This document shows positions 35,301 through 46,213 of a stretch of 64,000 bases of DNA, piece by piece. Made by a program: the position numbers and the translations under genes. The stretch is taken from positions 18,443,001-18,507,000 of the forward strand of contig NC_058498.1 in NCBI RefSeq assembly GCF_020382885.2, given 5' to 3'. The stretch is from Scatophagus argus. Taxonomy: Eukaryota > Chordata > Actinopteri > Scatophagidae. Every line of letters begins with the position of its first letter. Position 1 is the stretch's first letter. Below the pieces are notes generated by a model. The model made no database searches. It saw nothing but the letters and a program-made list of their open reading frames with translations, and was not told the origin of the DNA.

Positions 35301-36630
35301 GCTTCTAGCTTTTTTTATTTTATATGCTGGACAGTGAACTCTGTGACCAAATGATTTTTATGTTTGGTTTTTGTGCTGTTTTACATGTTAATATTGAGAT
35401 CAAGCAGAAGCCTAAGAAAAAGCTATATGTGACAATGATTACAGAATAGATTTTGCACATGCCATGTGTCACCTGTTTACTTGCAGGTTGAGAGCCTCCA
35501 CCATAAAGAAAAATGCATTTTGTTTGTTCCGCTCTCAAAGACTGTCATCACATCTGTTCTTGCACTCTGTTGAACATTAAGCCAGCTCCAGTTTGTTTCA
35601 CTGTGCTCCATTTTGCCTGCTAAATGCTATAAATTATATAGTGTGTTTGCTGTATAGACCTTGTTCTTGATGTGTATACATATGCCTGTATGTGATTACA
35701 CTGTGTCATGTTCAGCAGATTTGAATGTGCTGTTCTACATTTCCTGAGGTTATTCTTGAATGATTTGAGTGTAATGATTTTTAATTAAATGGGGAACAAA
35801 TCTAAATCTGTCTCATTTCATGTCAGATAAACATGTGTAATTATTGTTAACTACTCCTTAATGCTCTTTCAAAGTTCATCCTCTCAATTTAATTCACAGC
35901 ACAGAAATTAAAATTTAGTCAAAGCCAAACCTCTTTGTTTTGGGTAGACATGTTTTAACTTGTATGTTGCCTTTTTTGGGCAGCATTAGGGAGGAAAAAA
36001 AAGAAAAGGCATCTCCTCAGTCACCGCCTCAGTATTAAAGTTAGTGCACAGGTGATGCATGTCGCACTCAGGAACACAGGAAAGAGAAAACATCACACAT
36101 TCAATAAGGTAAGAAGGAGAGTAGTTAGCTGTAGTTAGTTGACTGATTTGATTAAACCACAACACGACTGAATCATGAAAAGAATCACAGATGGTTATCA
36201 AAGAAGTGTAAAATAGTTTGTGAATGGGTAATTTTAAGTAATGCAAAGGTTGCACAGGTTTGGCTTTTTCGGCCAGTAGGTCAGGTTTCAGTGTCCTGAC
36301 AGAAACTAACTGCTCTGCATTCTAGCGAAGGTACAGGTCTCAGTGGAGCATTTTAAATGAACAGGGAATGAGTTTGTGTGTGTGTAATTCAGCCCCTGAA
36401 AAAACCCCAATCAATACTGAATATTACAGAAAATATTACGCGACCAGATGCTGTTAGGGACATCAAGACAATGCGTGTAATTTAATGTTCAACCAGTGTT
36501 GTCAGAACAGGTTCAACAAGATCACAGATGACTAGCATTGGGACTTGTTGCGCATTTGTAAAAACAAATGTGCTTAGATTTGATGACAGCAATGAATTCT
36601 ACTTTTTTAAATACCCTTTTCTTCATGCAG
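32334..36630. other. Intergenic DNA between plpp6 and the FMO array
   Basis: AT-rich sequence, with the plpp6 3' UTR at the left. No convincing coding frame, RNA gene or element end was seen. A short (CA)n lies at about 34945-34960 and an ATTAAA at about 35784. A leader exon of FMO-A may lie near 36.3 kb (possible donor gcgaag/gtacag at 36330/36331), but support is weak. Confidence 0.5.
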
Positions 36631-36637
36631 CTCCACA

Positions 36638-39600
36638 ATGGTGCTCAAAGTAGCAGTGATCGGGGCAGGCCCCTCTGGCCTCACTAGCATTAAGGCTTGT
36701 GTGGATGAAGGCATGGAGCCAACCTGCTTTGAAAGCAGCGATGACATGGGTGGACTGTGGAAGTTCAAGGCAAGTCACCACTCCAGAGAAAGTGACACCC
36801 ATTTTGTGTTTATGAACTAAGATATTTGGATGAAATTGTATTGGAGAAGGTTTAATTTGCTCTCACTCCTAAACTGATATGTTTGTTTTTTTCTTTCCCC
36901 ATGTTTCCAACCTCTTCACTGCAGGAAGTGTCAGAGCCCAACAGGGCTAGTATCTACCGCTCCCTCACCATCAACATCTCCAAAGAGATGATGTGCTACA
37001 GTGACTTCCCCATCCCTGCTGATTATCCCAACTACATGCATCACTCTAAAATCCTGAAATACTTCAGGATGTATGCAGAGCACTTCAAACTGCTGCAACA
37101 CATTCGTTTCCAGGTAACAAAATCCACATGAGCAGAAGGAAGTGAGCCACTCATTGTACTGCTGCCATTTAAAACAATTCCTCCACAAACCAATCTACTG
37201 TATTTTTTTATGTTTTTAGACCTCTGTGAAGAGTGTCAGACAGACACCAGACTTTTCTCGCACTGGTAAATGGGAATTGGTGACTGAGAATAGAGATGGA
37301 CAGGAGGAGAGGCATGTCTTTGATGCAGTAATCTGCTGCTCTGGTCACTACACCTACCCAAACCTGCCGCTCAAAGACTTCCCCGGTAAACACACATTTC
37401 ACATATGTTTTGCATTAAAACTGAAACACTGAACACTCCACACTGAAAAGCACTGTAACATCACATTGTTTTTCCTGATCTTGGCATAGCAGTAACACAT
37501 TGTCTGAAGACATCATTCTGCTTTTGTTGCAGGTATTGAGACCTTTGAAGGGAAATACTTGCACAGCTGGGACTACAAGGGACCTGAAGATATGCGTGGG
37601 AAGAGGGTGGTGGTGATTGGCATCGGTAACTCAGGAGGTGACATTGCAGTGGAGAGCAGCAGAGTGGCAGAGCAGGTTGGGACGTTTTTTTCAGATTGCT
37701 TGTGTCTTCCTTTGATGTAAGACACTGATTGACGATAATCCATGCTTGTCTGTCTCCTGCTCTCTTTTGCAGGTATATATGAGCACCCGTCGTGGAGCCT
37801 GGGTCATCCGTCAGGTTTCTGACAACGGCCTGCCAGTGGACATGAAGTACAACACACGCTTTGTCCATATCTTGTTCCAGTTGTTCCCAATCAATTTATT
37901 CAACTGGTATGGCGAAAAGAAACTTAACGCCATGTATGACCATACCATGTATGCCCTTAAACCCACACACAGGTAGGTTCTGTTAGCACCACAGAGATTA
38001 TTTCTCTGCAACAAATCGATCCTCTTTGTGTTGTTGTTGTTGTAAAGTGTATGAGCAATCCAGACAATCACATTTAGGTATTATGACTTGCTGAATAAAG
38101 AACAGTGTGTTGAATCTGTGCACGTACAGTATTTAAGTTGCATTCTGAGTCATTCTGTCTGTCATATCTTAATTTCTCCATTTGCCCGTTCTACCTTATC
38201 AGACTCTTCAGTCAGATCCCAGTGATCAATGATGATCTGCCTTTAAAGATTCTGTCTGGCTCTGTCATCATCAAACCAAATGTGAAGGAGATCTGTGGCT
38301 CAACTGTGATCTTTGACGATGGCAGCAGTGTGGAGAAGGTCAGACGACTTTGTTTCCAAGGATACCGTCAAGAATATTTCTTTATTTCAAGCACAGTTTA
38401 CACTCAGCTGTAACTTTTCTCTTCCTTGTTACAGGTGGATACAATCGTGTTTGCCACAGGTTACAACTATGATTTTCCGTTCTTGCCGAGGAATGTTATG
38501 TACAAGTCTGGATACCGTATGGGTCTGTACAAGCACATTTTCCCCCCCAACCTGGAGCATCCCACTCTGGCTGTAGTGGGCTTCATCCACGCCCTTGGAG
38601 CCATCATGCCCCAGGCTGAGATGCAGGCCCGCTGGGTGACACGTGTCTTCAGTGGTAAGGCTGTGTGTCCATTGTGTCACCTGCCATTAGTCTAGATACT
38701 TTCCAACCATGTCAGTATATTTATCTCTGTTTGTCTTCTTTTTTACTATTCAGGACAAAATAAATTGCCCTCAAACCAGGCCATGATAAAGGCTGTTGAC
38801 AAGGACACCAAGGACATAGAGAAACAGTTAAGTTCCCAGTATTCCTTCGCCTGATTACTTTTTAGTTTTGTTTATTTAGTTAATTAGTTAGTTATATCCC
38901 TGTGGAATGAATGGATGATTTTAGATGATCTATTTTTAAAGCAGCATTAATATTTTTGGCCACTTGGGGGCAGCAATTGATATATTCTAACCATATGAGT
39001 AAAATGTTAGCAAACAGCTTCCAGTTACACATTCAGAAGACAAAAGGCAATTTTGGCCTTCACTTGGAGTAATTTTTCTGATCACTTGAGCAATTTAAAT
39101 CCAGTATTCCCCTTTGGATGGGGTTTATTCAAACCTTGAGGGCTCTTTTGCTGCTAGATGATACATGATGTTGCTGAGTACAGCTCTAAAGTATGATCAA
39201 TAACACTTGTTTAAATACTTTTTTGAACTTTAAAACTATTTTTGCAACTTTTAAAATTTTTTTAGTGGATTCATGGTTGAGAGTACAGACAAACAATGCA
39301 GTATATTATTTTCATATTAGACTTTTACTATATTGAGTCACTGTGTCAATATTAGTGTGGGATTTCTACATGCATTTCTGATCTGTCCTCTCCACAGCTA
39401 CTTTGTGTCCAAGCTGACACCCCTGCAGGTGGACTTTGTTTCCTACATGGATGACATAGCAGGAGAGATTGGGGTGCGCCCAAGTCTCCTCTGGCTCTTC
39501 TTCACAGACTATCCCCTCTTTAAGAAGGTTCTATGGGGACCTGTCACAGCTTACCAGTACCGCTTGATGGGACCAGGGAAATGGGTTGGAGCCCGCAAAG

Positions 39601-39909
39601 CAATCTTCACCCAGTTTGACCGCATGTACCAGCCCCTGAAAACCAGAAAAGTATGAATTGGATGCTGTTTTTTCTACACTGCAACCCTTGAAATGCTAAA
39701 TGTAAACTGCAAGGTAAAGACAAATGTACACATAACCTTTTCCCTTCCATTTCTCCCAGTTCAAAGAGGAAGAGGTCTCCATCACGGGCCGTCTGATGAA
39801 GTTGAGTCTGACAGTCATGGTCGGAGCAACTTCCATCTACTACATGCATGTGCGTGACCCCACCATCATCCCCGCTCTCCTGTCCAAGCTCCGTCCACAG
39901 ACAGTCTAA
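36638..39909 (+). CDS. Flavin-containing monooxygenase, array copy A (FMO5-like), ten coding exons
   Basis: Exons: 36638-36769, 36925-37113, 37220-37385, 37533-37675, 37773-37972, 38203-38338, 38435-38654, 38754-38826, 39398-39650 and 39760-39909 (TAA); 553 aa. FMOs are ER-anchored enzymes that use FAD, NADPH and O2 to oxygenate soft nucleophiles (amines, sulfides). Visible motifs are the FAD site GAGPSG (9-14), N61 in INISKEMM, the FMO signature F167-x-G169...H173...Y177, the NADPH site GIGNSG (192-197) and FATGY (328-332). The first intron has a GC donor (AAG/GCAAGT) where the three paralogs use GT; no in-frame GT alternative exists. The ancestral 356-nt exon is split 136/220. A further phase-0 intron of 109 bp precedes a 49-aa tail whose hydrophobic stretch would be the membrane anchor. 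Subtype not resolved. Confidence 0.95.
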
Positions 39910-40828
39910 ACAAGCTCCATCCATTAAGTTAGGTGGAAAAAAAACACACACACAAAACAAATACCAAATCAACTGTTTCTAGAACCCTTGAGAAATCTGG
40001 TTCAGTATGCTTCTGTTTGGTTTGTGATTATTGGGATGATTATTGGGGTGACTGTCTGGCTGCTGCTGATTGCTAGGAATATTACTGTTTCTTTATATGC
40101 AGTCAGTTTACTTAAATGCTTAAACTTGTTATATGGCAAGTATTTTTCCTAAAACCATGTTCTTATACAATTCTACAAAATCTACAAAGTATGTTTTAGC
40201 GAAAACATATCTGAGATGCAGTGGATTGTTAATTGTCAAGGACAAATAAGCAGTAACCGATTCTATGTACATTGTTATGTAACTTTATTTCAACATGAAT
40301 ATGGATTGTTTGTTTTGTGTGAAGAAACCGATACATTAGACATCTCATCTGTGTCATTTGTGTCCAGCATCATTGAAATGAATACAACAGAAGGCATACA
40401 AGAGACCATACATAAAATAAAAAATAGGAATGAATCCATAGGAATGAAATTTTGTAACAAAACAAAACAAAACTACCGTATATACTATATATATATAACT
40501 GTGAAACCTGAGTTACAACATTTCATGACTTTTCACGTACAGACAGTTTGGGTGACAGCCGAATGATGATGAACTAATTATATGTTCTCAGCTCTAGGCT
40601 ATGATAGAGGTGAGCATTTGGTTTCACATTACATCTTGCCCTTATATTTTCCTGTCAGTGAGCCATCTAGTGATAAAGCTGATCACAACGGATGTATTAT
40701 TGAAGGTAAGAGGTTCTGGTATACTGTGTATATAAAATGTACATGACTATAATAAAATGATATAGAATTGCAACAGCTTCACAGTGCACAGAGTAACAGT
40801 GATAGGATGACATAGGCAGACTGTATAA

Positions 40829-40880
40829 TCTGCAATTGTTCAACAGCCAAGCCTTGACTTGGCTGTTGAACAATTGCAGA
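40829..40880 (+). repeat. Perfect inverted repeat: 23-bp arms, 6-nt loop
   Basis: The arm at 40829-40851 is the exact reverse complement of 40858-40880, with the spacer ccttga between them. It lies about 0.9 kb downstream of the FMO-A stop and upstream of the AATAAA at 41108-41113. If the long 3' UTR is used it would be transcribed as a very stable stem-loop. Confidence 0.95.
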
Positions 40881-41107
40881 CATTTTTATGCCCAAACAAT
40901 TCCTGTAGCATTAGATGAATGGAATTAAGCTGTCAAGTTTAACACGCACTTTGTCCTCATTGTGTTCTGTCAGTGCACTTACTTACTTACACACTAAATG
41001 TTCTGGTGATAAAAAAGCTCTCATATATGACAACACCACCAAAGGCCTAAAGCCCAAACACGTGCAGGATCCCTCTGTTTGTCAGTACCAACATTCTGGT
41101 TTCTCCT

Positions 41108-41113
41108 AATAAA
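41108..41113 (+). promoter_or_regulatory. Candidate distal poly(A) signal of FMO-A
   Basis: AATAAA about 1.2 kb after the FMO-A stop. Two nearer AATAAA hexamers exist at 40416-40421 and 40751-40756, so the true 3' end is uncertain. Confidence 0.3.
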
Positions 41114-41610
41114 GCCTTTCACATATTGCCTGATTGTCTCCTTTCATAATAAATGCAGTGTTAATGTAAGAGTTAATATTGACAGTCCAATAATCCGTGT
41201 TAATGAAGCAGTACACTTTATGTGCCACACCCCAGTTACAGTCTAATTTATGTAATATGTAATGCTCATTTTGAGTACAGTATTTACATTCTCTGTATGT
41301 TCATTGATTATGGGTTTTATTGTGAAAATTCGAGAAGGGGAGAAAACAAACTTTTTGTCGGTTTTGTTAATTGGTGGTAGTTACAACGCTTACATTAATG
41401 GAAATCATATTTTAGTATTACATCTAATGGAGAGCTATAGAAGTACTCACAAGCTCACTCCCTGACTGTTCTGTGAGTGTATTAGTCCACCTCTTTGGTC
41501 CAGACTGAAATATTTCAGCAAGTTCAACAATATCAATACGAAAAAATGAAGAAAACAATATCAGGTGAAGCACACAGTGGGGAAAACATCAGAAATGTAA
41601 AAAAAAAAAA

Positions 41611-41614
<4 letters not shown>

Positions 41615-41670
<56 letters not shown>
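41615..41670 (+). repeat. (CA)28 microsatellite after a poly-A run
   Basis: Fifty-six bases of uninterrupted CA, preceded by about 12 A residues. Intergenic between FMO-A and FMO-B. Confidence 0.95.
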
Positions 41671-41673
<3 letters not shown>

Positions 41674-42169
41674 CAAAACACGGGGACACAATATATAAAT
41701 ATTAATAGGAGTCCTCTGGCCACTGGGTGGCATTTTTTACTCAATATCCAGCATGGACTTGCACAGACTGCCATTTACTGCCATCCAAATACTTCATATG
41801 TAGTTTTCATACATTTGATACAAATATGATATGGCACATTAAGGGTAAAGACTTGATTTGACTACCACTGTATGATTGCACAAAATAAGAGAGGATTTCC
41901 ATAAGACCGACCCTACAGCAATGGTGAAGCTAAACATTGTGTCTAAGCATTGCCATTTGTAAATAAATGCACACGTGGAGCAAGTTTTATCAAGGAAAAC
42001 TTAGCTTAAACTTCTTCAGACTGATTTGATATGTATTTGATATATTTTCTCTTACCTTTAAATTCACTTCATGCTGTCAAAATGAACACGTCCAAACAGG
42101 TTCAAAGTCCCTCCCCTGCCGTGTTGTTTAGCTATTTAGGAGTTCAGTAACAGCTCAAATAATGTGAGC

Positions 42170-42231
42170 TTAGAGGCTGTCTAACGTCTGAGCGCAGCTG
42201 CAAAGGACTTGCAGTCAGCTTACTGGAGAAG
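42170..42231 (+). other. Possible non-coding leader exon of FMO-B
   Basis: A locally GC-richer stretch ends with ctggagaag/gtgaga, a good donor context at 42231/42232. FMO genes usually have an untranslated exon 1, and FMO-B has a plausible acceptor just before its ATG at 46214. The implied intron of about 4 kb would contain the L2-like LINE. The left boundary is not determined. This rests on a splice-like motif only. Confidence 0.25.
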
Positions 42232-43082
42232 GTGAGAGCAGTCTTTCAGACCTCAACAATAAGAGTTTTGTTATTCATTAGAAAAATAAGGAGACCTGCT
42301 TTATGCCAGTGGTGTTCTGCTGACAAAATGTAGTGTTAAACAGCTTAATGGTATCAGATACTTATAATGCTGTGTTACCTGTTTTAAGTTCCAAATGCTG
42401 GAAAAAAAGCTGTTTTACTCTGTGATAGGGTGTAGAGGTGAAGAGATACTATATCCTTCATTAAATCTAACTTGTCTGTTTAAGTAGTCTGACACTTGCT
42501 GCTGCTGCATGCTTGACTGTTGTTCCGTTAAAATGTTCCTAGCAAGGAGATGTGTTTCATGAAAAGAGGTGGGTTACAGACAGTTTGGCAGCCCTACAAA
42601 GTCTAATTAAAGTCATGGAGTATGGAGGCACTGCCAGAGGATTACTAATGATTATAATTCTAAGAAAATTGGGAATTTATTCTAAATGTAGATTTTACAA
42701 GTGTAATTTCAAGACTTTATTGAATTTGCCTTTGATTACAGAAATTACTGGTTTCAGGAAAAAGTCGAAAACAAAAACATTTACCACATTCATTTCTGGG
42801 TGGATTTTTAAAAAAATTTGCGTGTTCCTTTTTTACCAGTGCGATCTGTGTGGATCTATAAAAGGCAATGTCAGTCACTCTAGCTCATGCTCCACACAGG
42901 ATGAACCCTGCCGACTGGTGACTTTTTATACCATAAAGCTGTCATATGTGTAGTAGTAAGTAGTGAGAAAAATAAATTTTGTTGCCTATATTAAAGTCCC
43001 TATAGGGCAAATTGTAATTGTAAATTACATCCTCTCAATAGTCTTGTTGCTCCAGTAGTAGATCTCTTTTTTTCACGTATTT

Positions 43083-45560
43083 ACATTACATTACATTTCA
43101 TTTAGTAGACACTTTTATCCAAAGTGACTTACAGAATAACAAGTTTCTGTACAATAGAATTAGACTAAAGTGATAAGAGCTAGAACATAATTAAAAGTGC
43201 TTAAGTAGAAGAGCAAGAGTGAAAAGCAGGAGAACATGAAAGAGTTAAGGCGTGTTAGAGGGTTAGGGTTGTTAGGAGAGAAGGTGCAGTTGGAAGACAT
43301 GAGTTTTCAGGTGCTTTATAAAGGAAAAGAGGGACACCCCTGCTCTTACTGTGGCTGATAGGCTGCTCCACCAGCGTGGAACATTGTGGTAGAAAAGTCT
43401 GGCTTGGGAGTGCCTTGTGTGAAGGGATGGAAGCTGAACTTAGAGCTCATTTGCTGAACTTAGAGCCCAAGAAGGGTTGTAAGCCTGAAGGAGAATGCTC
43501 AGGTAGCTGGGTGCAATCCCAGACATCACTCTGTAAGCTAGCATTAGTGACTTGAATTTGATTCTGGTTACCATAGGTGACCAGTGTAGTTGGATGAGTA
43601 ATGGAGTGACATAAGTCTATTGAAAACCAGATGCGCTGCTGCATTCTGGGTCATTTTTAAAGGTTTGACTGCACATGCAGGAGGTCCATCAGAAGGGCTT
43701 TGCAGCAATCAAGGCAGGAGGTAACCTTGGCTTATACAAGAAGCATACTGAGATAGGTCAGGTCGGATTTTTTGAATCTTGTACAGTGCATAGCGACATG
43801 ACCATGATACAGATGGAATGAATTTAAAGAATTTCCCTTCGGGGATAAATAAAGGAATTCTGATTCTGATTCTGATGTGGTCAGAGAAGGACAACTGGTC
43901 ATCAATAGGGACAAGAGAGGTGGAGGCAATTGATATTGTTCCAGATAGAGTGTTTGGCCGGAATAACCAGGAGTTCAGTCTTAAAGAGGTTTAGTTGCAA
44001 GTGGTGTGCCTTCATCCAGGCAGAGATGTCAGAGAGGCATGACAAGATTCGAGCTGAAATAGTGGAGTCCCCTGGTGGGAACGACAGTCAGAGCTGGGTG
44101 TCATCAGCATAGCAGTGATATGAGAACCCATGTGATTTGATTATAGGCCCCAAGGAAGTGGTGCAAAGAGCTATTTGCAAAGCGAAAGGGCCCCATCACT
44201 GAGCCCTGGGGGACCCCTGTGAATAGCAAATGGGGTGCGGAAGTTTGCCCCAGCCATGACACATTGAAGGAGCGCCCAGAGTGGTGTGACTACTGTTGAA
44301 ACCAGACTTTTTAGGCTCGAGTAGCCCTTTCAGCGTTAGGAATTCGGAGGTATGCTTAAAAACAGCCCTTTCAATTACCTTAGATAGGAATGGAAGCAGT
44401 GAGACTAGCCGGTAGTTTTCAGATAGAGCACGGTTGACAGAAGGATTTTTAAGCAGAGGTGTTATCCTGGCTTGTTTGAACATAGCTGGAAATGTTCCAG
44501 TAGCCAGTGAGGCATTGATCACATGAGTGACTGCTGGTGTGACTAAGGGAGTGATAGCTTGAAGTAACCCAACAAGTATAGGATCAAGTGGACATGTAGA
44601 AGGACGGCTACATGTTAGGAGTTTGGAAACCTCACCTCACCCTGTGAGAGGACTGAAGGATGCTAGCAGTGTTTTGAGGGAGGCAAATAGTTTCAGAGTG
44701 TCAGTGGAATTGCTGAGTTTGTCATTGTAGAAAGGCGTTTTGGTGATGCTGGAAGAGAAGGAGGACAGGAGTGCCTGGTAGTTTAGGAGATCGACTGAGC
44801 TGCGTGACTTTTGCCATTTTCTCTCAGAGGGCCTGAGGTCAGTTTGCATTTTCTGTAGAGTATCAGTCAGCCATAGGCAGGGCTGCTTGGTTGGTTTGGT
44901 GGATAGAGGACACAAGCTATGCAGAGTGTTATTCAGTGTAGAGCACAGAGATTTGGTTGCATCATTGACTTCCAGAGCAGAAAAAGTGCTGAGTGGAGGC
45001 AGACCGGAGGTAACCAGAGAGGAGAGGTAGTCAGTGGACAAGTTTCGGAGATTACAGCGGGAGGATATCAGAGGCGGTGGAACAGAGGGTTGTTACTTGA
45101 GTGAGATGGAGAAGTGGATGAAGTAGTGGTTGGTGACATGCACAGGTGTGAGTGATAGCTGAATAGTTGCAGGTAAAGATTAGGTCCAGAGTTTTGCCAG
45201 CTTTGTGGGTAGGGGGGCTGTGGAGCTGTTCCAGGTCGAAAGAGTTGGTCAGGGACAGAAAGTCCACTGATTTTGAATTGTCTAAGTGGATGTTTATGTC
45301 ACCAAGGACAAGCAGGGGACAGTCATGGTCAGGGATGGAAAACAGCAGAGTGTCCAGTTCATCCACAAAGTCAGGTAGCAGTATTTTCAGGCTTAACTCA
45401 GGTTTCAGTGAAAGCAAGCAGGTTGAGAGATACGTGTGAGGCATAAGCAGATATAAAGTCTGCTTTGTTGGCTGTGGACTGGCAGTTCAACAGGCCAACA
45501 GCAAGGGTAGCAATGGTAGCTATTGCAGTCTATTAGGAAAATAGACTGGACTGGATGAAA
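43083..45560 (-). mobile_element. Degraded L2-like non-LTR retrotransposon (LINE)
   Basis: Read on the minus strand, fragments appear in the order of an L2-type ORF. First are endonuclease parts (LLNCQSTANKAD; LLVLGDINIHLDN; THKAGKTLDLIF). The linker and RT follow (ITPLLKNPSVNRALSENYR with LVSLLPFLSKVIERAVF, then GVPQGSV, then SYHCYADDTQL with the catalytic YADD). C-terminal pieces include HHLQLNLFKTELLVIP, IDDQLSFSDHI and CRYALYKIQKIRPDLSQ. Stops and frameshifts break the frame, part of the endonuclease and about 60 residues before GVPQGS are missing, and the 5' end is truncated. The 3' end shows GGATAAAAGTGTCTACTAAA followed by short TGTAA repeats, as in fish L2 tails. The copy is dead. Confidence 0.85.
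43803..43880 (+). mobile_element. Short retroelement-tail insertion nested in the L2-like LINE
   Basis: The LINE reading frame is interrupted between DHI and CRYALYK by about 70 bases. They contain 'tttcccttcggggataaata' followed by 'aaggaattctgattctgatt', a tail with tandem 'ctgatt' units. Similar tails lie near 57.6 kb and in part near 50.78 kb, so this is a dispersed short element or the 3' end of another retroelement. The exact left boundary and any target duplication could not be fixed. Confidence 0.6.
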
Positions 45561-46213
45561 TGTTGTACAGCATTCATGGTTATAAGAAGTGTTGACATTT
45601 TTGGTCTTCATCAAAACATCTGGACAACTACTGTAAATATCAATAGATATTCAAATATTCTACCGAATGAATTCTAATGAATTTAATGATGCATTGAATT
45701 TCAACTGGCATCATAATCGAGTCAATGTTTTGATTTGTGCAATACTTTATTATAAGATAGTCCTTTCTTAGTCCCATAACTATGAAATTGCAGTGTTACA
45801 GCAGCCAACAGAATATAGAGGGTGCAAAACATGCAAAGATAAGAAAGATGTGCATTCAAAAAGAAAAGAACATATCAGCACAACTGATATTCCCATCATC
45901 CCCAGCTGGAGTTTGTGTTTAGTGCTAATTCAAGGTGATTCGAGGTTCAAAGCATTAATTGTTGTATGCAAAGTAAAGAAAGTTCTCTGCACAATGAAAT
46001 TCTATCCTTTGCTTTCCACAATGAATACTGCTAGAATGCGCAATATTACCTGCTAAAAGTGTTGTCAATATGAGAGTCACTGCATTCTGATGTTAGTCTT
46101 TAGATCAAAATGCAGTACAGCCTCACAAAGCTGATAGCACTCCTATAGACTCTTGTCATTAGACATGATATATTTCTGATTCTTTGTGTCCCTCCCTGTA
46201 CAAGTTCTCAGCA

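Noticed and set aside
38960-38974. CTCF-like motif ccacttgggggcagc in an FMO-A intron
   Set aside because: Good match to the core, but the same phrase is common in dispersed fish repeats and no paired site or boundary evidence is visible.
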